A stretch of DNA of 5,997 bases from Acidothermaceae bacterium (GTDB lineage: Bacteria; Actinomycetota; Actinomycetes; Acidothermales; Acidothermaceae), in NCBI GenBank assembly GCA_025925185.1, contig JAICLV010000141.1, positions 1 through 5,997 of the forward strand, written 5' to 3'. Shown piece after piece: positions 1-5,838 of this stretch. The notes beneath the pieces are model-generated. The model did no database searches. It had not been told where the DNA came from and worked only from the letters and a program-made list of their open reading frames with translations. Position 1 is the stretch's first letter; every line of letters begins with the position of its first letter. The translations under genes and the position numbers were made by a program.

Positions 1-1072
1 CACCGACCGCGAGGTAGGACGTCTCTTGGCGGAACGGCACGTGCTGGTACAGCGAGGAGACGCCCGCCTCGGGCAGTGGCTTGCGGCGGGCGATCGCCCG
101 GCCACGCACCCGCTCGACGACCTGGCGCAGGTGCGCCGGTGTGGTGCCGCAGCAACCGCCCACGAGCGAGAGCCCGTGCTCGCGGGTGAACGTGTCGTGG
201 GCGTCGGCGAGTTGCTCGGGCGTGAGCGGGAAGGTGGCGCCATCGCGGCCCAGCACCGGCAGGCCGGCGTTCGGCATGCAGGAGATGCCGACCCGCGCGT
301 GCCGCGCGAGGTAGCGCAGGTGCTCGCCCATCTCGGCCGGGCCGGTGGCGCAGTTGAGTCCGACCAAGTCGACGCCGAGCGGCTCGAGCGCCGTGAGCGC
401 GGCTCCGATCTCAGAGCCGAGCAGCATCGTGCCGGTGGCCTCGATCGTCACCTGGGCGACCAGCACCAGGTTGACGTCGGCCGCCCGCATGGCTCGCTTC
501 ACGCCGATGATCGCGGCCTTCATCTGCAGCAGGTCTTGGGCGGTCTCGACGATGACCGCGTCGGCGCCGCCCTCGATCAGACCGGCTGCCTCTTGCTCGT
601 AGGCGTCGCGCAGCGTCGCGAACGGGGCGTGGCCGAGCGTCGGCAGCTTGGTGCCTGGGCCGACGGAACCCAAGACGAAGCGTGGGTGCTCGGGCGTCGA
701 CCACGCGTCGGCGGCCTCCCGCGCGATGCGCGCGCCGGCCAGCGCCAACTCGTGGATGCGGTCGGCGATGCCGTACTCGCCGAGGTTGGCCGCGTTGGCG
801 CCGAAGGTGTTTGTCTCGACGGCGTCGCAGCCGACCTCGAAGTACGCGTCGTGAATCGAGCGGACGACGTCGGGCCGGGTGACATTGAGGATCTCGTTGC
901 AGCCCTCGTGCCCTTCGAAGTCGTCAAGATCGAGTTCGAACGTCTGCAACATCGTGCCCATGGCTCCGTCGGCGACGACGACTCGGCGGGACAGCTCGGC
1001 GCGCAACAACTCACCGCGGGGCGAGTCACCGCGGGTCGACTCGTCGCGGGATTTCTCGGGGTTAGGGCTCAC
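1..1072 (-). CDS. metH: Cobalamin-dependent methionine synthase, N-terminal part (cut by window edge)
   Basis: MetH transfers a methyl group from 5-methyltetrahydrofolate, via cobalamin, to homocysteine, giving methionine in the cytoplasm. Only the first 357 codons are present, and they cover the homocysteine-binding, zinc-dependent methyltransferase barrel (about residues 28-325). Visible motifs are DGAMGTML (35-42), ETNTF (86-90), NCATGP with Cys241, and GGCCGTT with Cys307 and Cys308; these three cysteines are the family's zinc ligands. The sequence then runs through ETSYLAVG at the edge, where the pterin-binding domain should begin. The GTG at 1072 is chosen because it gives a full domain and has a -10-like box 7 nt upstream; there is no Shine-Dalgarno sequence. 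Residues 1-24 form a polar tail containing three 5-residue repeats. The gene is divergent from the PAC2 gene. Without the C-terminal domains a shorter homocysteine methyltransferase cannot be strictly excluded, but the read-through at the edge favours MetH. Confidence 0.93.
   Translation of the reverse strand, partial: MSPNPEKSRDESTRGDSPRGELLRAELSRRVVVADGAMGTMLQTFELDLDDFEGHEGCNEILNVTRPDVVRSIHDAYFEVGCDAVETNTFGANAANLGEYGIADRIHELALAGARIAREAADAWSTPEHPRFVLGSVGPGTKLPTLGHAPFATLRDAYEQEAAGLIEGGADAVIVETAQDLLQMKAAIIGVKRAMRAADVNLVLVAQVTIEATGTMLLGSEIGAALTALEPLGVDLVGLNCATGPAEMGEHLRYLARHARVGISCMPNAGLPVLGRDGATFPLTPEQLADAHDTFTREHGLSLVGGCCGTTPAHLRQVVERVRGRAIARRKPLPEAGVSSLYQHVPFRQETSYLAVG
1010..1054 (-). repeat. 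Three imperfect 15-bp tandem repeats inside the 5' end of metH
   Basis: Three consecutive 15-bp units lie at 1010-1024, 1025-1039 and 1040-1054. The first two share TCACCGCGGG and end in CGA; the third is TCGTCGCGGG followed by ATTT. The units are in register with the codons and encode SPRGE, STRGD and KSRDE (MetH residues 17-21, 12-16 and 7-11). Because the unit is a multiple of three, copy number could vary without breaking the frame. It codes for a polar, probably disordered N-terminal tail ahead of the catalytic barrel. Confidence 0.7.
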
Positions 1073-1079
1073 TTGCTTA

Positions 1080-1085
1080 ACGGTA
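1080..1085 (-). promoter_or_regulatory. -10-like box of metH (leaderless arrangement)
   Basis: On the minus strand TACCGT matches TANNNT and is followed by 7 nt (TAAGCAA) and then the metH GTG. Transcription would start at or next to the start codon, giving a leaderless mRNA. This agrees with the lack of a Shine-Dalgarno sequence. No convincing -35 hexamer is seen. Confidence 0.5.
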
Positions 1086-1089
1086 CCGT

Positions 1090-1107
1090 GCGGGCGCGTT
1101 CGCCCGC
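1090..1107. promoter_or_regulatory. Perfect 7-bp inverted repeat between the metH and PAC2 promoters
   Basis: GCGGGCG at 1090-1096 and CGCCCGC at 1101-1107 are perfect inverted copies separated by CGTT. Relative to the inferred start sites, the repeat spans about -18 to -35 for metH and -31 to -48 for the PAC2 gene. That is a suitable place for one regulator to act on both. Two shorter palindromes sit beside it: CGGTACCG (1081-1088) and CTCGCGAG (1107-1114). The function is inferred from position only; GC-rich DNA produces such repeats by chance fairly often. Confidence 0.3.
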
Positions 1108-1125
1108 TCGCGAGTGACAACGCCG

Positions 1126-1131
1126 TACGCT
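1126..1131 (+). promoter_or_regulatory. -10-like box of the PAC2 gene
   Basis: TACGCT fits TANNNT and lies 26 nt before the PAC2 GTG. A transcript starting about 7 nt downstream would have a 5' leader of about 20 nt, enough to include the Shine-Dalgarno sequence at 1145-1152. No good -35 match is present at the usual spacing. Confidence 0.4.
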
Positions 1132-1144
1132 GGAAGCCGCCGTC

Positions 1145-1152
1145 GGAAGGAG
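1145..1152 (+). promoter_or_regulatory. Ribosome-binding site of the PAC2 gene
   Basis: GGAAGGAG is a near-perfect Shine-Dalgarno sequence 5 nt before the GTG at 1158. It decides the start of the PAC2 gene; the open frame continues further upstream, through the promoter region, without a stop. Confidence 0.8.
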
Positions 1153-1157
1153 CCCGC

Positions 1158-2015
1158 GTGATCGAGTTCTCTGGGGAGATCCCGCAGCTGCGGCGCCCGG
1201 TCATGGTGACGGCGTTCGAGGGCTGGAACGACGCGGCCGACTCGGCGAGCGACGCGATCGAGGCGCTCGAGTTGGCTTGGTCGGCGACGCCCCTGGGCGA
1301 GATCGACCCCGAGGATTACTACGACTTCCAGGTCAACCGCCCGTTGGTGTCGCTCGTCGACGGCGTGAGTCGCCGGGTCAGCTGGCCGACCACCCGCATC
1401 ACCCTGGCTGCGGGCGTCGGCGACCGGCGCGACGTCGTCTTGGTGCGCGGCCTCGAGCCCAACATGCGCTGGCGGTCGTTTTGCGACGAGATCATCGAGG
1501 CGGCGAACCGGCTCCGCATCGAGGAGGTCGTCAACCTCGGCGCGCTGCTGTCAGACTCGCCGCACTCGCGGCCGGTGCCGGTGAGCGGCACCGCGGTCGA
1601 CGCTGAGACCGCCCGCCGGCTGGGGCTCGAGCAGTCGACCTACGAGGGGCCCACCGGCATCGTCGGCGTCTTCAACGACGCCTGCATTCGGGCCGGCTTG
1701 CCAGCGGTGTCGCTGTGGGCGGCGGTGCCGCACTACGTCGCGCAGCCGCCGTGCCCGAAGGCGACGCTCGCGCTGCTGCGCAACCTCGAAGACGTGCTCG
1801 ATTTGCCGATGCCCTATGGAGACTTGGCCGAGATGTCGGTGGCCTGGGAACGCGGTGTCGACCAGCTGGCGGAGGAAGACTCCGAGGTCGCCGAGTACGT
1901 TCGCACCTTGGAGAGGCAGAAAGACGAAGCCGATTTGCCTGAGGCGAGTGGCGAGGCGATCGCGCGCGAGTTCGAGCGCTACCTACGCCACCGGCGCGGC
2001 GAGCGCGACGCCTAA
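1158..2015 (+). CDS. PAC2-family protein
   Basis: This 285-residue protein belongs to the PAC2 family, named after proteasome assembly chaperone 2. The role of the actinobacterial members is not established. The N terminus starts [11 protein letters not shown] and carries the motif [12 protein letters not shown] (about residues 20-31). The central part has a [17 protein letters not shown] segment, followed by [11 protein letters not shown] and [10 protein letters not shown], all typical of the family. The C-terminal third is charged and probably helical and ends in an arginine-rich tail ([12 protein letters not shown]). No signal peptide or membrane segment is seen, so it should be cytoplasmic. 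The GTG start is set by a strong Shine-Dalgarno sequence. It is divergent from metH and its last 33 nt overlap the mshC 3' end on the other strand. The metH-PAC2-mshC order is, as I recall, shared by mycobacteria. Confidence 0.88.
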   Translation: MIEFSGEIPQLRRPVMVTAFEGWNDAADSASDAIEALELAWSATPLGEIDPEDYYDFQVNRPLVSLVDGVSRRVSWPTTRITLAAGVGDRRDVVLVRGLEPNMRWRSFCDEIIEAANRLRIEEVVNLGALLSDSPHSRPVPVSGTAVDAETARRLGLEQSTYEGPTGIVGVFNDACIRAGLPAVSLWAAVPHYVAQPPCPKATLALLRNLEDVLDLPMPYGDLAEMSVAWERGVDQLAEEDSEVAEYVRTLERQKDEADLPEASGEAIAREFERYLRHRRGERDA

Positions 2016-3209
2016 CAGCGCGTCGGCCAGCCCGCGCACCAGCGCCGGCGAGTCGGCGTCGTCGCCGTCGGACGACGCCCACGCGTCGATTTCCCGAAGC
2101 GCCGCAGGGGCGTTCAGGTCGTCAGCCAACTGATTTCGGACGGCGGAAAGCAGCGCCGCACCGTCAGGGCCACTGTCCCGGCCAACCGCCGACCGCCACG
2201 AGTTGAACCGAGCGGTCGCCGCGTCGAGGCCGTCGGAGGTCCACTCCCAATCGCTGCGGTAATGCTGGCCGAGCAGCGCCAGCCGGATCGCCATCGGGTC
2301 GACGCCGGCGGAGCGCAGCTTCGACACGAACACCAAGTTCCCGCGGGACTTCGACATTTTCTCACCGTCGAAGCCGACCATCCCGGCGTGCACAAACGCG
2401 CGCGCGAAGGGCTTACCGGTCACCGCGGTCGCCTGCGCGGCGCACATCTCGTGATGCGGGAAGATCAGGTCACTGCCCCCGCCCTGCACGTCGACCGGAA
2501 CGCCGATGTAGGTCATCGCGATGGTCGAGCACTCGACGTGCCAACCAGGACGGCCACGGCCGACCGGCGAGTTCCAGGCAGGCTCCCCCGCGCGTTCGGC
2601 CCGCCACAGCAACCAGTCGAGCGGGTCTTTCTTGCCGGCCCGGCCGGGATCGCCACCGCGTTCGGCGAACAGCTCGAGCATCGTCTCGCGGCCGAAATGC
2701 GACACCGAGCCGAAGTTGTCGGCCGCGCCCGCGGCGAAATACAGATCGCCGTCGAGCTCGTAGCCTGCGCCGGATTGCCGCAACCGCTCGACATGGTCAG
2801 CTATCAGCGGGATCGACTCCACCACGCCGACGTACTCGTCGGGCGGCAGCACCCGCAGCGCGGTCATGTCGTCGTGGAAGCGCCGGACTTCCTTATACGC
2901 TAGGTCTTCCCAAGGCTCACCGGTGGCAGCGGCCCGCTCGAGCAGCGGGTCGTCGACGTCCGTGACGTTTTGCACGTACCGGACGACGGCGCCGGCGTCG
3001 CGCCACACTCGGTTCAGCAAGTCGAACGCCACGTACGTCGCGGCGTGACCCATGTGCGTGGCGTCGTAGGGCGTGATCCCGCACACGTACATCGAGGCGG
3101 ACGCCGCCGAGCCCACGGTCGCTTTCGCGCCGCGAGCGGTGTCGAACACCTCGGGCAGTCGGCCCTTTCCGGGCAGCGCCGGAACGGACTGGGATTGCCA
3201 GGGTCGCAT
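1983..3209 (-). CDS. mshC: Cysteine--1-D-myo-inosityl 2-amino-2-deoxy-alpha-D-glucopyranoside ligase (mycothiol ligase)
   Basis: MshC uses ATP to activate cysteine as cysteinyl-AMP and joins it to GlcN-Ins, the penultimate step of mycothiol synthesis. The 408 residues match the usual family length of about 410. The enzyme resembles cysteinyl-tRNA synthetase. It has the HIGH-like motif HMGH (52-55), KMSKS (284-288), and candidate zinc ligands Cys43 in YVCGITPYD, Cys227 in HVECST and His252 in FPHHEMC. The N terminus [16 protein letters not shown] is typical of MshC, and residues WHVECS and the absence of a tRNA-binding C-terminal extension separate it from CysS. The ATG at 3209 is preferred over an in-frame start 25 codons upstream because that extension would fall in the intergenic gap and carry no family sequence. 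A TAGAGT box lies 7 nt before the ATG and no Shine-Dalgarno sequence is present. The stop TAG lies inside the convergent PAC2 gene. Confidence 0.95.
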   Translation of the reverse strand: MRPWQSQSVPALPGKGRLPEVFDTARGAKATVGSAASASMYVCGITPYDATHMGHAATYVAFDLLNRVWRDAGAVVRYVQNVTDVDDPLLERAAATGEPWEDLAYKEVRRFHDDMTALRVLPPDEYVGVVESIPLIADHVERLRQSGAGYELDGDLYFAAGAADNFGSVSHFGRETMLELFAERGGDPGRAGKKDPLDWLLWRAERAGEPAWNSPVGRGRPGWHVECSTIAMTYIGVPVDVQGGGSDLIFPHHEMCAAQATAVTGKPFARAFVHAGMVGFDGEKMSKSRGNLVFVSKLRSAGVDPMAIRLALLGQHYRSDWEWTSDGLDAATARFNSWRSAVGRDSGPDGAALLSAVRNQLADDLNAPAALREIDAWASSDGDDADSPALVRGLADALLGVALAAPVA

Positions 3210-3216
3210 GCTGCGC

Positions 3217-3222
3217 ACTCTA
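3217..3222 (-). promoter_or_regulatory. -10-like box of mshC (leaderless arrangement)
   Basis: TAGAGT on the minus strand fits TANNNT and is followed by GCGCAGC (7 nt) and the mshC ATG. It lies in the 37-nt gap after the kinase-like gene, so mshC probably has its own promoter even though it could also be co-transcribed from upstream. Confidence 0.5.
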
Positions 3223-3246
3223 CTGGTCGCGCCGTGCCGGCCCGGT

Positions 3247-3987
3247 CTAGAACGGCGGCCAGGGCACGGCCGGCCAGCCCTCACCAGGTTCTGGAAAGTG
3301 GCCGGCGCGCAGGAGCTTGTCGACGCGGCGGCGGGTGGCCGACAGCTCGCGCGACGTCAGGTGCTCGCGCAGTCGGTCGCCGAGACCGGTGAGCAGGTCG
3401 TCGCGCAGCGCCGCGAGGGTGGCGAGCGCGTCGTCCGGTAACGGCGTGCCGCGCCACTGCCACAGGATCGTGCGCAGCTTGTCGTCGGTGGAGAAGCAGA
3501 CGCCGTGGTCGACGCCGAAGATGTGTCCGTCGGACGTCGGGAGCAGGTGGCCGCCCTTGCGGTCGGCGTTGTTGACCACGGCGTCGAAGACGGCGACGCG
3601 CCGCAAGCCAGCGTCGTCGCTGTGCAGCAGCGCGAGCAGGTCGACCTCCTCGTCGACGTCGATCCACAGCTGGCACATGCCTGGCCCGAACGGACCGTCG
3701 CGCATCACGGTGGGCGGCACGACGTCCCAACCGGTCGCATCGGACACGAGCGCGGCGGCCACTTCGCGGCCGGCCAGGGTGCCGTCGGGGAAGTCCCATA
3801 GCGGCCGCTCCCCCGCGACCGGCTTGTACACGCAGGCCAGCTGCACCGCGTCGAGGCACACCTGCGCGTAGAGCGTGGTGTTCGACGCGTCGATCAGCCG
3901 GCCCTCGATCGACAGCTCGCCGTTGGTCAACACCGTGCGGACGTCGTCGGGGCTCAGCGCGCTGGCCGATTCGTCCTGTGCTGTCAC
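3247..3987 (-). CDS. SCO1664-family protein with PI3/PI4-kinase-like fold
   Basis: This 246-residue cytoplasmic protein belongs to the actinobacterial SCO1664 family, which is distantly related to PI3/PI4 and HipA-like kinases; its substrate is unknown. The N-terminal segment [15 protein letters not shown] (22-36) opens the domain. VYKP with Lys55 resembles the ATP-contacting lysine and is followed by [20 protein letters not shown] (139-149) with Asp142 resembles the catalytic loop. VDHGVCF with Asp160-His-Gly resembles the metal-binding DFG. The protein ends in a proline- and tryptophan-rich tail (WPAVPWPPF). The GTG at 3987 is preferred because a GATACT box lies 6 nt upstream and homologues start close to this domain. 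An ATG at 4083 would add 32 Arg/Pro-rich residues that look non-coding. It lies 37 nt upstream of mshC and downstream of the DUF3090 gene. Kinase activity is inferred from motifs only. Confidence 0.85.
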   Translation of the reverse strand: MTAQDESASALSPDDVRTVLTNGELSIEGRLIDASNTTLYAQVCLDAVQLACVYKPVAGERPLWDFPDGTLAGREVAAALVSDATGWDVVPPTVMRDGPFGPGMCQLWIDVDEEVDLLALLHSDDAGLRRVAVFDAVVNNADRKGGHLLPTSDGHIFGVDHGVCFSTDDKLRTILWQWRGTPLPDDALATLAALRDDLLTGLGDRLREHLTSRELSATRRRVDKLLRAGHFPEPGEGWPAVPWPPF

Positions 3988-3993
3988 GAAGCC

Positions 3994-3999
3994 AGTATC
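3994..3999 (-). promoter_or_regulatory. -10-like box of the SCO1664-type gene (leaderless arrangement)
   Basis: GATACT on the minus strand keeps the key A at position 2 and T at position 6 of the -10 consensus and is followed by GGCTTC (6 nt) and the GTG. It supports the 3987 start. Of the five such boxes here it is the only one that departs from strict TANNNT. Confidence 0.42.
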
Positions 4000-4008
4000 T
4001 GCGATCGG

Positions 4009-4038
4009 CGGCCGCGGCCGGTGCCGGTGCGGCCGCAC
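4009..4038. repeat. Two perfect 12-bp palindromes upstream of the SCO1664-type gene
   Basis: CGGCCGCGGCCG (4009-4020) and GTGCGGCCGCAC (4027-4038) are each perfect 12-bp palindromes, with centres 18 bp apart. Relative to the inferred start site at 3987 they span about -22 to -33 and -40 to -51, a region where a regulator could bind. The DNA here is almost pure G and C, so chance is a real alternative. The two arms share the core CGGCCG but are not the same sequence. Confidence 0.35.
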
Positions 4039-4134
4039 TGCGGCCCGGGCGGGCGGCGCCGATCTACGTACGGCCCCATTCACGCGACGAATTGTTTCCG
4101 CGGTAGCGGCGGGTGACGGGGCGCGCAGGGATTG

Positions 4135-4159
4135 GTCGGCGCCGGTTGGCCGAGCCGAC
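4135..4159 (-). terminator. Possible hairpin downstream of the DUF3090 gene
   Basis: GTCGGC (4135-4140) and GCCGAC (4154-4159) form a 6-bp GC-rich stem around a 13-nt loop, about 20 nt after the DUF3090 stop on the minus strand. No T tract follows, so it is at best a weak intrinsic terminator of the kind common in high-GC actinobacteria. The rest of the 191-nt gap (3988-4178) holds only the promoter-region features of the next gene. Confidence 0.25.
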
Positions 4160-4178
4160 GCCAGACGAGCCGAAACGC

Positions 4179-4766
4179 TCAGTGCGGGTGATGCCCGTTG
4201 GAGCGCGCGCAGACGTGACCCTCGGGATCGAGCGGTTGGCCGCAGAACTGACAGGGCGGCCGGCCGGCGGCGACGATCTCCAGTGCCCGCTTGGTGAACG
4301 CACGCGCCACCGCGCCGCTGATGCGCACCCGTAGGACGTCAGGACCATCGGCCGTTGGGTCGTCGACGTCGTCCAGGAACGGCTCGTCGTCATCGTCGGC
4401 GGGCGGGTCGTTCTCGCCCAGGGCCTGGGCCTGGATGACCACGAGTTCGGCCTCGGGGTCCCAGCCCAGGCTGAGCGCGCCGACCCTGAACTCCTCCACG
4501 ATCGGCTGTTCCAGCGGCCCGTTGTCGAGCAGCTCGGCCGGCGCGATCGCGGGCACCGCCGCTTCGCCGCCCGAGGCGCGGACGAGCTCGTCGAGCAGCT
4601 GCTCCAGCCGCTCGGCCAGGGCCGCGACCTGCACCTTCTCGAGCACGACGCTGGTCAGCTGGCCCCCGCCGCGAGCCTGCAGGAAGAAGGTGCGTTCGCC
4701 GGGCTGGCCGACCGTGCCGACGACGAGGCGCTCGGGCGGGTCGAAAACGAAGATCTGACGTGGCAT
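4179..4766 (-). CDS. DUF3090 family protein with Cys/His-rich C-terminal tail
   Basis: This 195-residue protein belongs to DUF3090, a family of about 180-200 residues of unknown function, found mainly in Actinobacteria. The N terminus MPRQIFVFDPPERLVVGTVG and the following FFLQARGGGQLTSVVLEKVQV segment are typical. An acidic linker rich in Asp (about residues 118-141) follows the central GWDPEAELVVIQAQA segment. The tail RPPCQFCGQPLDPEGHVC carries Cys172, Cys175, His184 and Cys186, followed by His192, His193 and His195. This looks like a small zinc-binding knuckle. No signal peptide or membrane segment is seen. The ATG at 4766 is chosen over a TTG three codons upstream because of the conserved N terminus and a TAGGGT box 8 nt before it. 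It starts 40 nt after the phosphatase gene, so the two may be co-transcribed. Confidence 0.87.
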   Translation of the reverse strand: MPRQIFVFDPPERLVVGTVGQPGERTFFLQARGGGQLTSVVLEKVQVAALAERLEQLLDELVRASGGEAAVPAIAPAELLDNGPLEQPIVEEFRVGALSLGWDPEAELVVIQAQALGENDPPADDDDEPFLDDVDDPTADGPDVLRVRISGAVARAFTKRALEIVAAGRPPCQFCGQPLDPEGHVCARSNGHHPH

Positions 4767-4774
4767 GGCTCGCA

Positions 4775-4780
4775 ACCCTA
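4775..4780 (-). promoter_or_regulatory. -10-like box of the DUF3090 gene (leaderless arrangement)
   Basis: TAGGGT on the minus strand fits TANNNT and is followed by 8 nt (TGCGAGCC) and the ATG. It lies in the 40-nt gap behind the phosphatase gene and would give DUF3090 its own transcript. No Shine-Dalgarno sequence is present. Confidence 0.42.
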
Positions 4781-4806
4781 GCTGGGGACCCTGGTCGGAC
4801 CGGCCG

Positions 4807-5511
4807 TCAGCTCGGCCCCGCGCCGCCGCCGACCGGAGCGTCGCCTCCGGAGGAGGCGCGACGTCCGCCCCTTCGACCCTGGTTCGGTGGCGATAGCAGC
4901 GTCACGAGGTCGGCGCCGGAATCGTTGACCCGGACGACGAAAGGACGGGTGGGCTGATAGTCGATGACGGTGACGGAGCACGGGTCGACGACGATGCGTT
5001 GAAACTCGTCGAGGTGCACGCCGAGCGCGTCGGCGATGACCGACTTGATGATGTCGGCGTGCGAACATGCGAGCCACACCGCGTCGGGGCCGAGCTTCGC
5101 GTTCCACGACCGGACGGCGTCGACCGCGCGAGCCTGGGCGCCGCGCAGCGACTCACCGCCCTCGCCGGGAAACGTCACGCCGCTCGGATGTGACTGGACG
5201 ACCTTCCACAGCGGGTCTTTCGCGAGCTTCTTCAGCTCTTGGCCGGTCCAGTCGCCGTAGCCGCACTCGATCAACCGGGGCTCGGTTGACACCGGCAACC
5301 CGGTCGCGGCTGCGACAGCGGCGATCGTCTCTTGGCACCGCTCGAGCGGGCTGCTCACCAGGGCGGCGAGCTTCACATCCGCGAGCCGGGCCGCGACCGC
5401 GTCGGCTTGGGCGCGGCCTCGGTCGTCAAGGTGAACCCCGGGTGTGCGTCCGGCGAGCACCGGACCGGTCATCGCGGTAAGGCCGTGCCGCAGCAAGACG
5501 ACCCGGGTCAC
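4807..5511 (-). CDS. Histidine phosphatase family protein (MSMEG_4193-like)
   Basis: This 234-residue cytoplasmic protein is a histidine phosphatase (phosphoglycerate-mutase fold). The expected active-site residues are visible: Arg8 and His9 in LLRHGLT, where His9 would be the phosphorylated nucleophile, Arg58 in SSPLERCQET, Glu82 in LIECGYGDW, and His151 in ACSHADIIK. Overall it best fits the actinobacterial MSMEG_4193 subfamily, annotated as probable phosphomutase; the substrate is unknown. The last 20 or so residues are Gly/Arg/Ser-rich and look disordered. The GTG at 5511 directly precedes TRVVLLRHG, so it cannot lie much further downstream. A Shine-Dalgarno sequence at 5519-5522 overlaps the stop of the upstream membrane-protein gene, which implies an operon and possibly coupled translation. 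DUF3090 follows after 40 nt. Confidence 0.9.
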   Translation of the reverse strand: MTRVVLLRHGLTAMTGPVLAGRTPGVHLDDRGRAQADAVAARLADVKLAALVSSPLERCQETIAAVAAATGLPVSTEPRLIECGYGDWTGQELKKLAKDPLWKVVQSHPSGVTFPGEGGESLRGAQARAVDAVRSWNAKLGPDAVWLACSHADIIKSVIADALGVHLDEFQRIVVDPCSVTVIDYQPTRPFVVRVNDSGADLVTLLSPPNQGRRGGRRASSGGDAPVGGGAGPS

Positions 5512-5518
5512 GGCGACG

Positions 5519-5522
5519 CCTC
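5519..5522 (-). promoter_or_regulatory. Ribosome-binding site of the phosphatase gene, overlapping the upstream stop codon
   Basis: On the minus strand GAGG lies 7 nt before the phosphatase GTG, and its first two bases belong to the TGA stop (5521-5523) of the upstream small gene. Ribosomes finishing that gene would uncover or reuse this site. It is the only Shine-Dalgarno sequence seen before a minus-strand gene here. Confidence 0.6.
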
Positions 5523-5754
5523 AGGACGCGGGCTGGTAGCCGATGACGCCGGTCTGCTCGAGGTTTTGGTAGGTGACCCAACAACTCGCGTTCGCCGGCC
5601 GGGACTCTTGCGTGTCGGTCGGGCACACGCCGTGCTTGTCACCCATGCTGCCCATCGACACAAGGGCTGCGACGGCGCACAACGCGAGCACCCCCAGCAA
5701 GATGCCGAACTGCGTCTTGGTGAGCGCCCTGGGCTCTTTCGACGACGTGGACAC
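5521..5754 (-). CDS. Small single-pass membrane protein, unknown function
   Basis: I do not recognise this 77-residue protein. The short N terminus is basic ([12 protein letters not shown]) and is followed by one hydrophobic helix (about residues 16-34, [19 protein letters not shown]). The remaining 43 residues are polar and, by the positive-inside rule, probably lie outside the membrane. They contain Cys44 (GVCPTD) and Cys58 (ASCWVTY), which could form a disulfide. A third cysteine, Cys26, is inside the helix and there is no lipobox. The GTG at 5754 is supported by a TACACT box 6 nt upstream; a much longer frame is open upstream but would run through the promoter region with no family-like sequence. 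The gene ends 9 nt before the phosphatase start, so they form a two-gene operon. An uncleaved signal anchor is more likely than a secreted peptide. Confidence 0.72.
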   Translation of the reverse strand: MSTSSKEPRALTKTQFGILLGVLALCAVAALVSMGSMGDKHGVCPTDTQESRPANASCWVTYQNLEQTGVIGYQPAS

Positions 5755-5760
5755 GCCCCG

Positions 5761-5766
5761 AGTGTA
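5761..5766 (-). promoter_or_regulatory. -10-like box of the membrane-protein/phosphatase operon (leaderless arrangement)
   Basis: TACACT on the minus strand fits TANNNT and is followed by CGGGGC (6 nt) and the GTG at 5754. It would drive the small membrane-protein gene and the phosphatase gene behind it. No Shine-Dalgarno sequence precedes the GTG. Confidence 0.48.
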
Positions 5767-5838
5767 TCGACGTGCGGATGAGGGTCGGGTCAGGGGCGCG
5801 CCAGGGCTTCCACGGATGGTCGCGGACCGCTCCGCCGC

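Noticed and set aside
577..1029. A 150-codon minus-strand open frame inside metH
   Set aside because: It is in a different frame from MetH and gives a low-complexity Ser/Thr/Arg/Pro sequence; the in-register MetH frame has all the motifs.
26..1117. A 363-codon open frame on the plus strand opposite metH
   Set aside because: It is a shadow of metH. The translation is rich in Arg, Gly, Ala and Val without family motifs, while the minus strand gives a clean MetH sequence.
1073..1157. Cobalamin or SAM riboswitch upstream of metH
   Set aside because: The divergent region is only 85 nt and the metH transcript appears leaderless, leaving no room for a leader RNA.
2262..2903. A 213-codon plus-strand open frame opposite mshC
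   Set aside because: Shadow ORF typical of high-GC coding DNA; no Shine-Dalgarno sequence, and mshC is intact on the other strand.
3210..3246. A cysQ gene between mshC and the SCO1664-type gene, as I recall for mycobacteria
   Set aside because: The gap is only 37 nt, so cysQ is not at this position in this genome.
3281..3859. A 192-codon minus-strand open frame inside the SCO1664-type gene
   Set aside because: Arg/Ala-rich shadow in another frame; the kinase-like motifs are in the annotated frame.
3988..4083. Upstream ATG at 4083 as the start of the SCO1664-type protein
   Set aside because: It would add 32 Arg/Pro/Ala-rich residues, crosses the two palindromes and the GATACT box, and has no Shine-Dalgarno sequence.
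4767..4806. Near-palindrome CCCTAGCTGGGG and GGTCGGACC behind the phosphatase gene as a terminator
   Set aside because: Stems are short, one has a mismatch, there is no T tract, and the first overlaps the DUF3090 -10 box.
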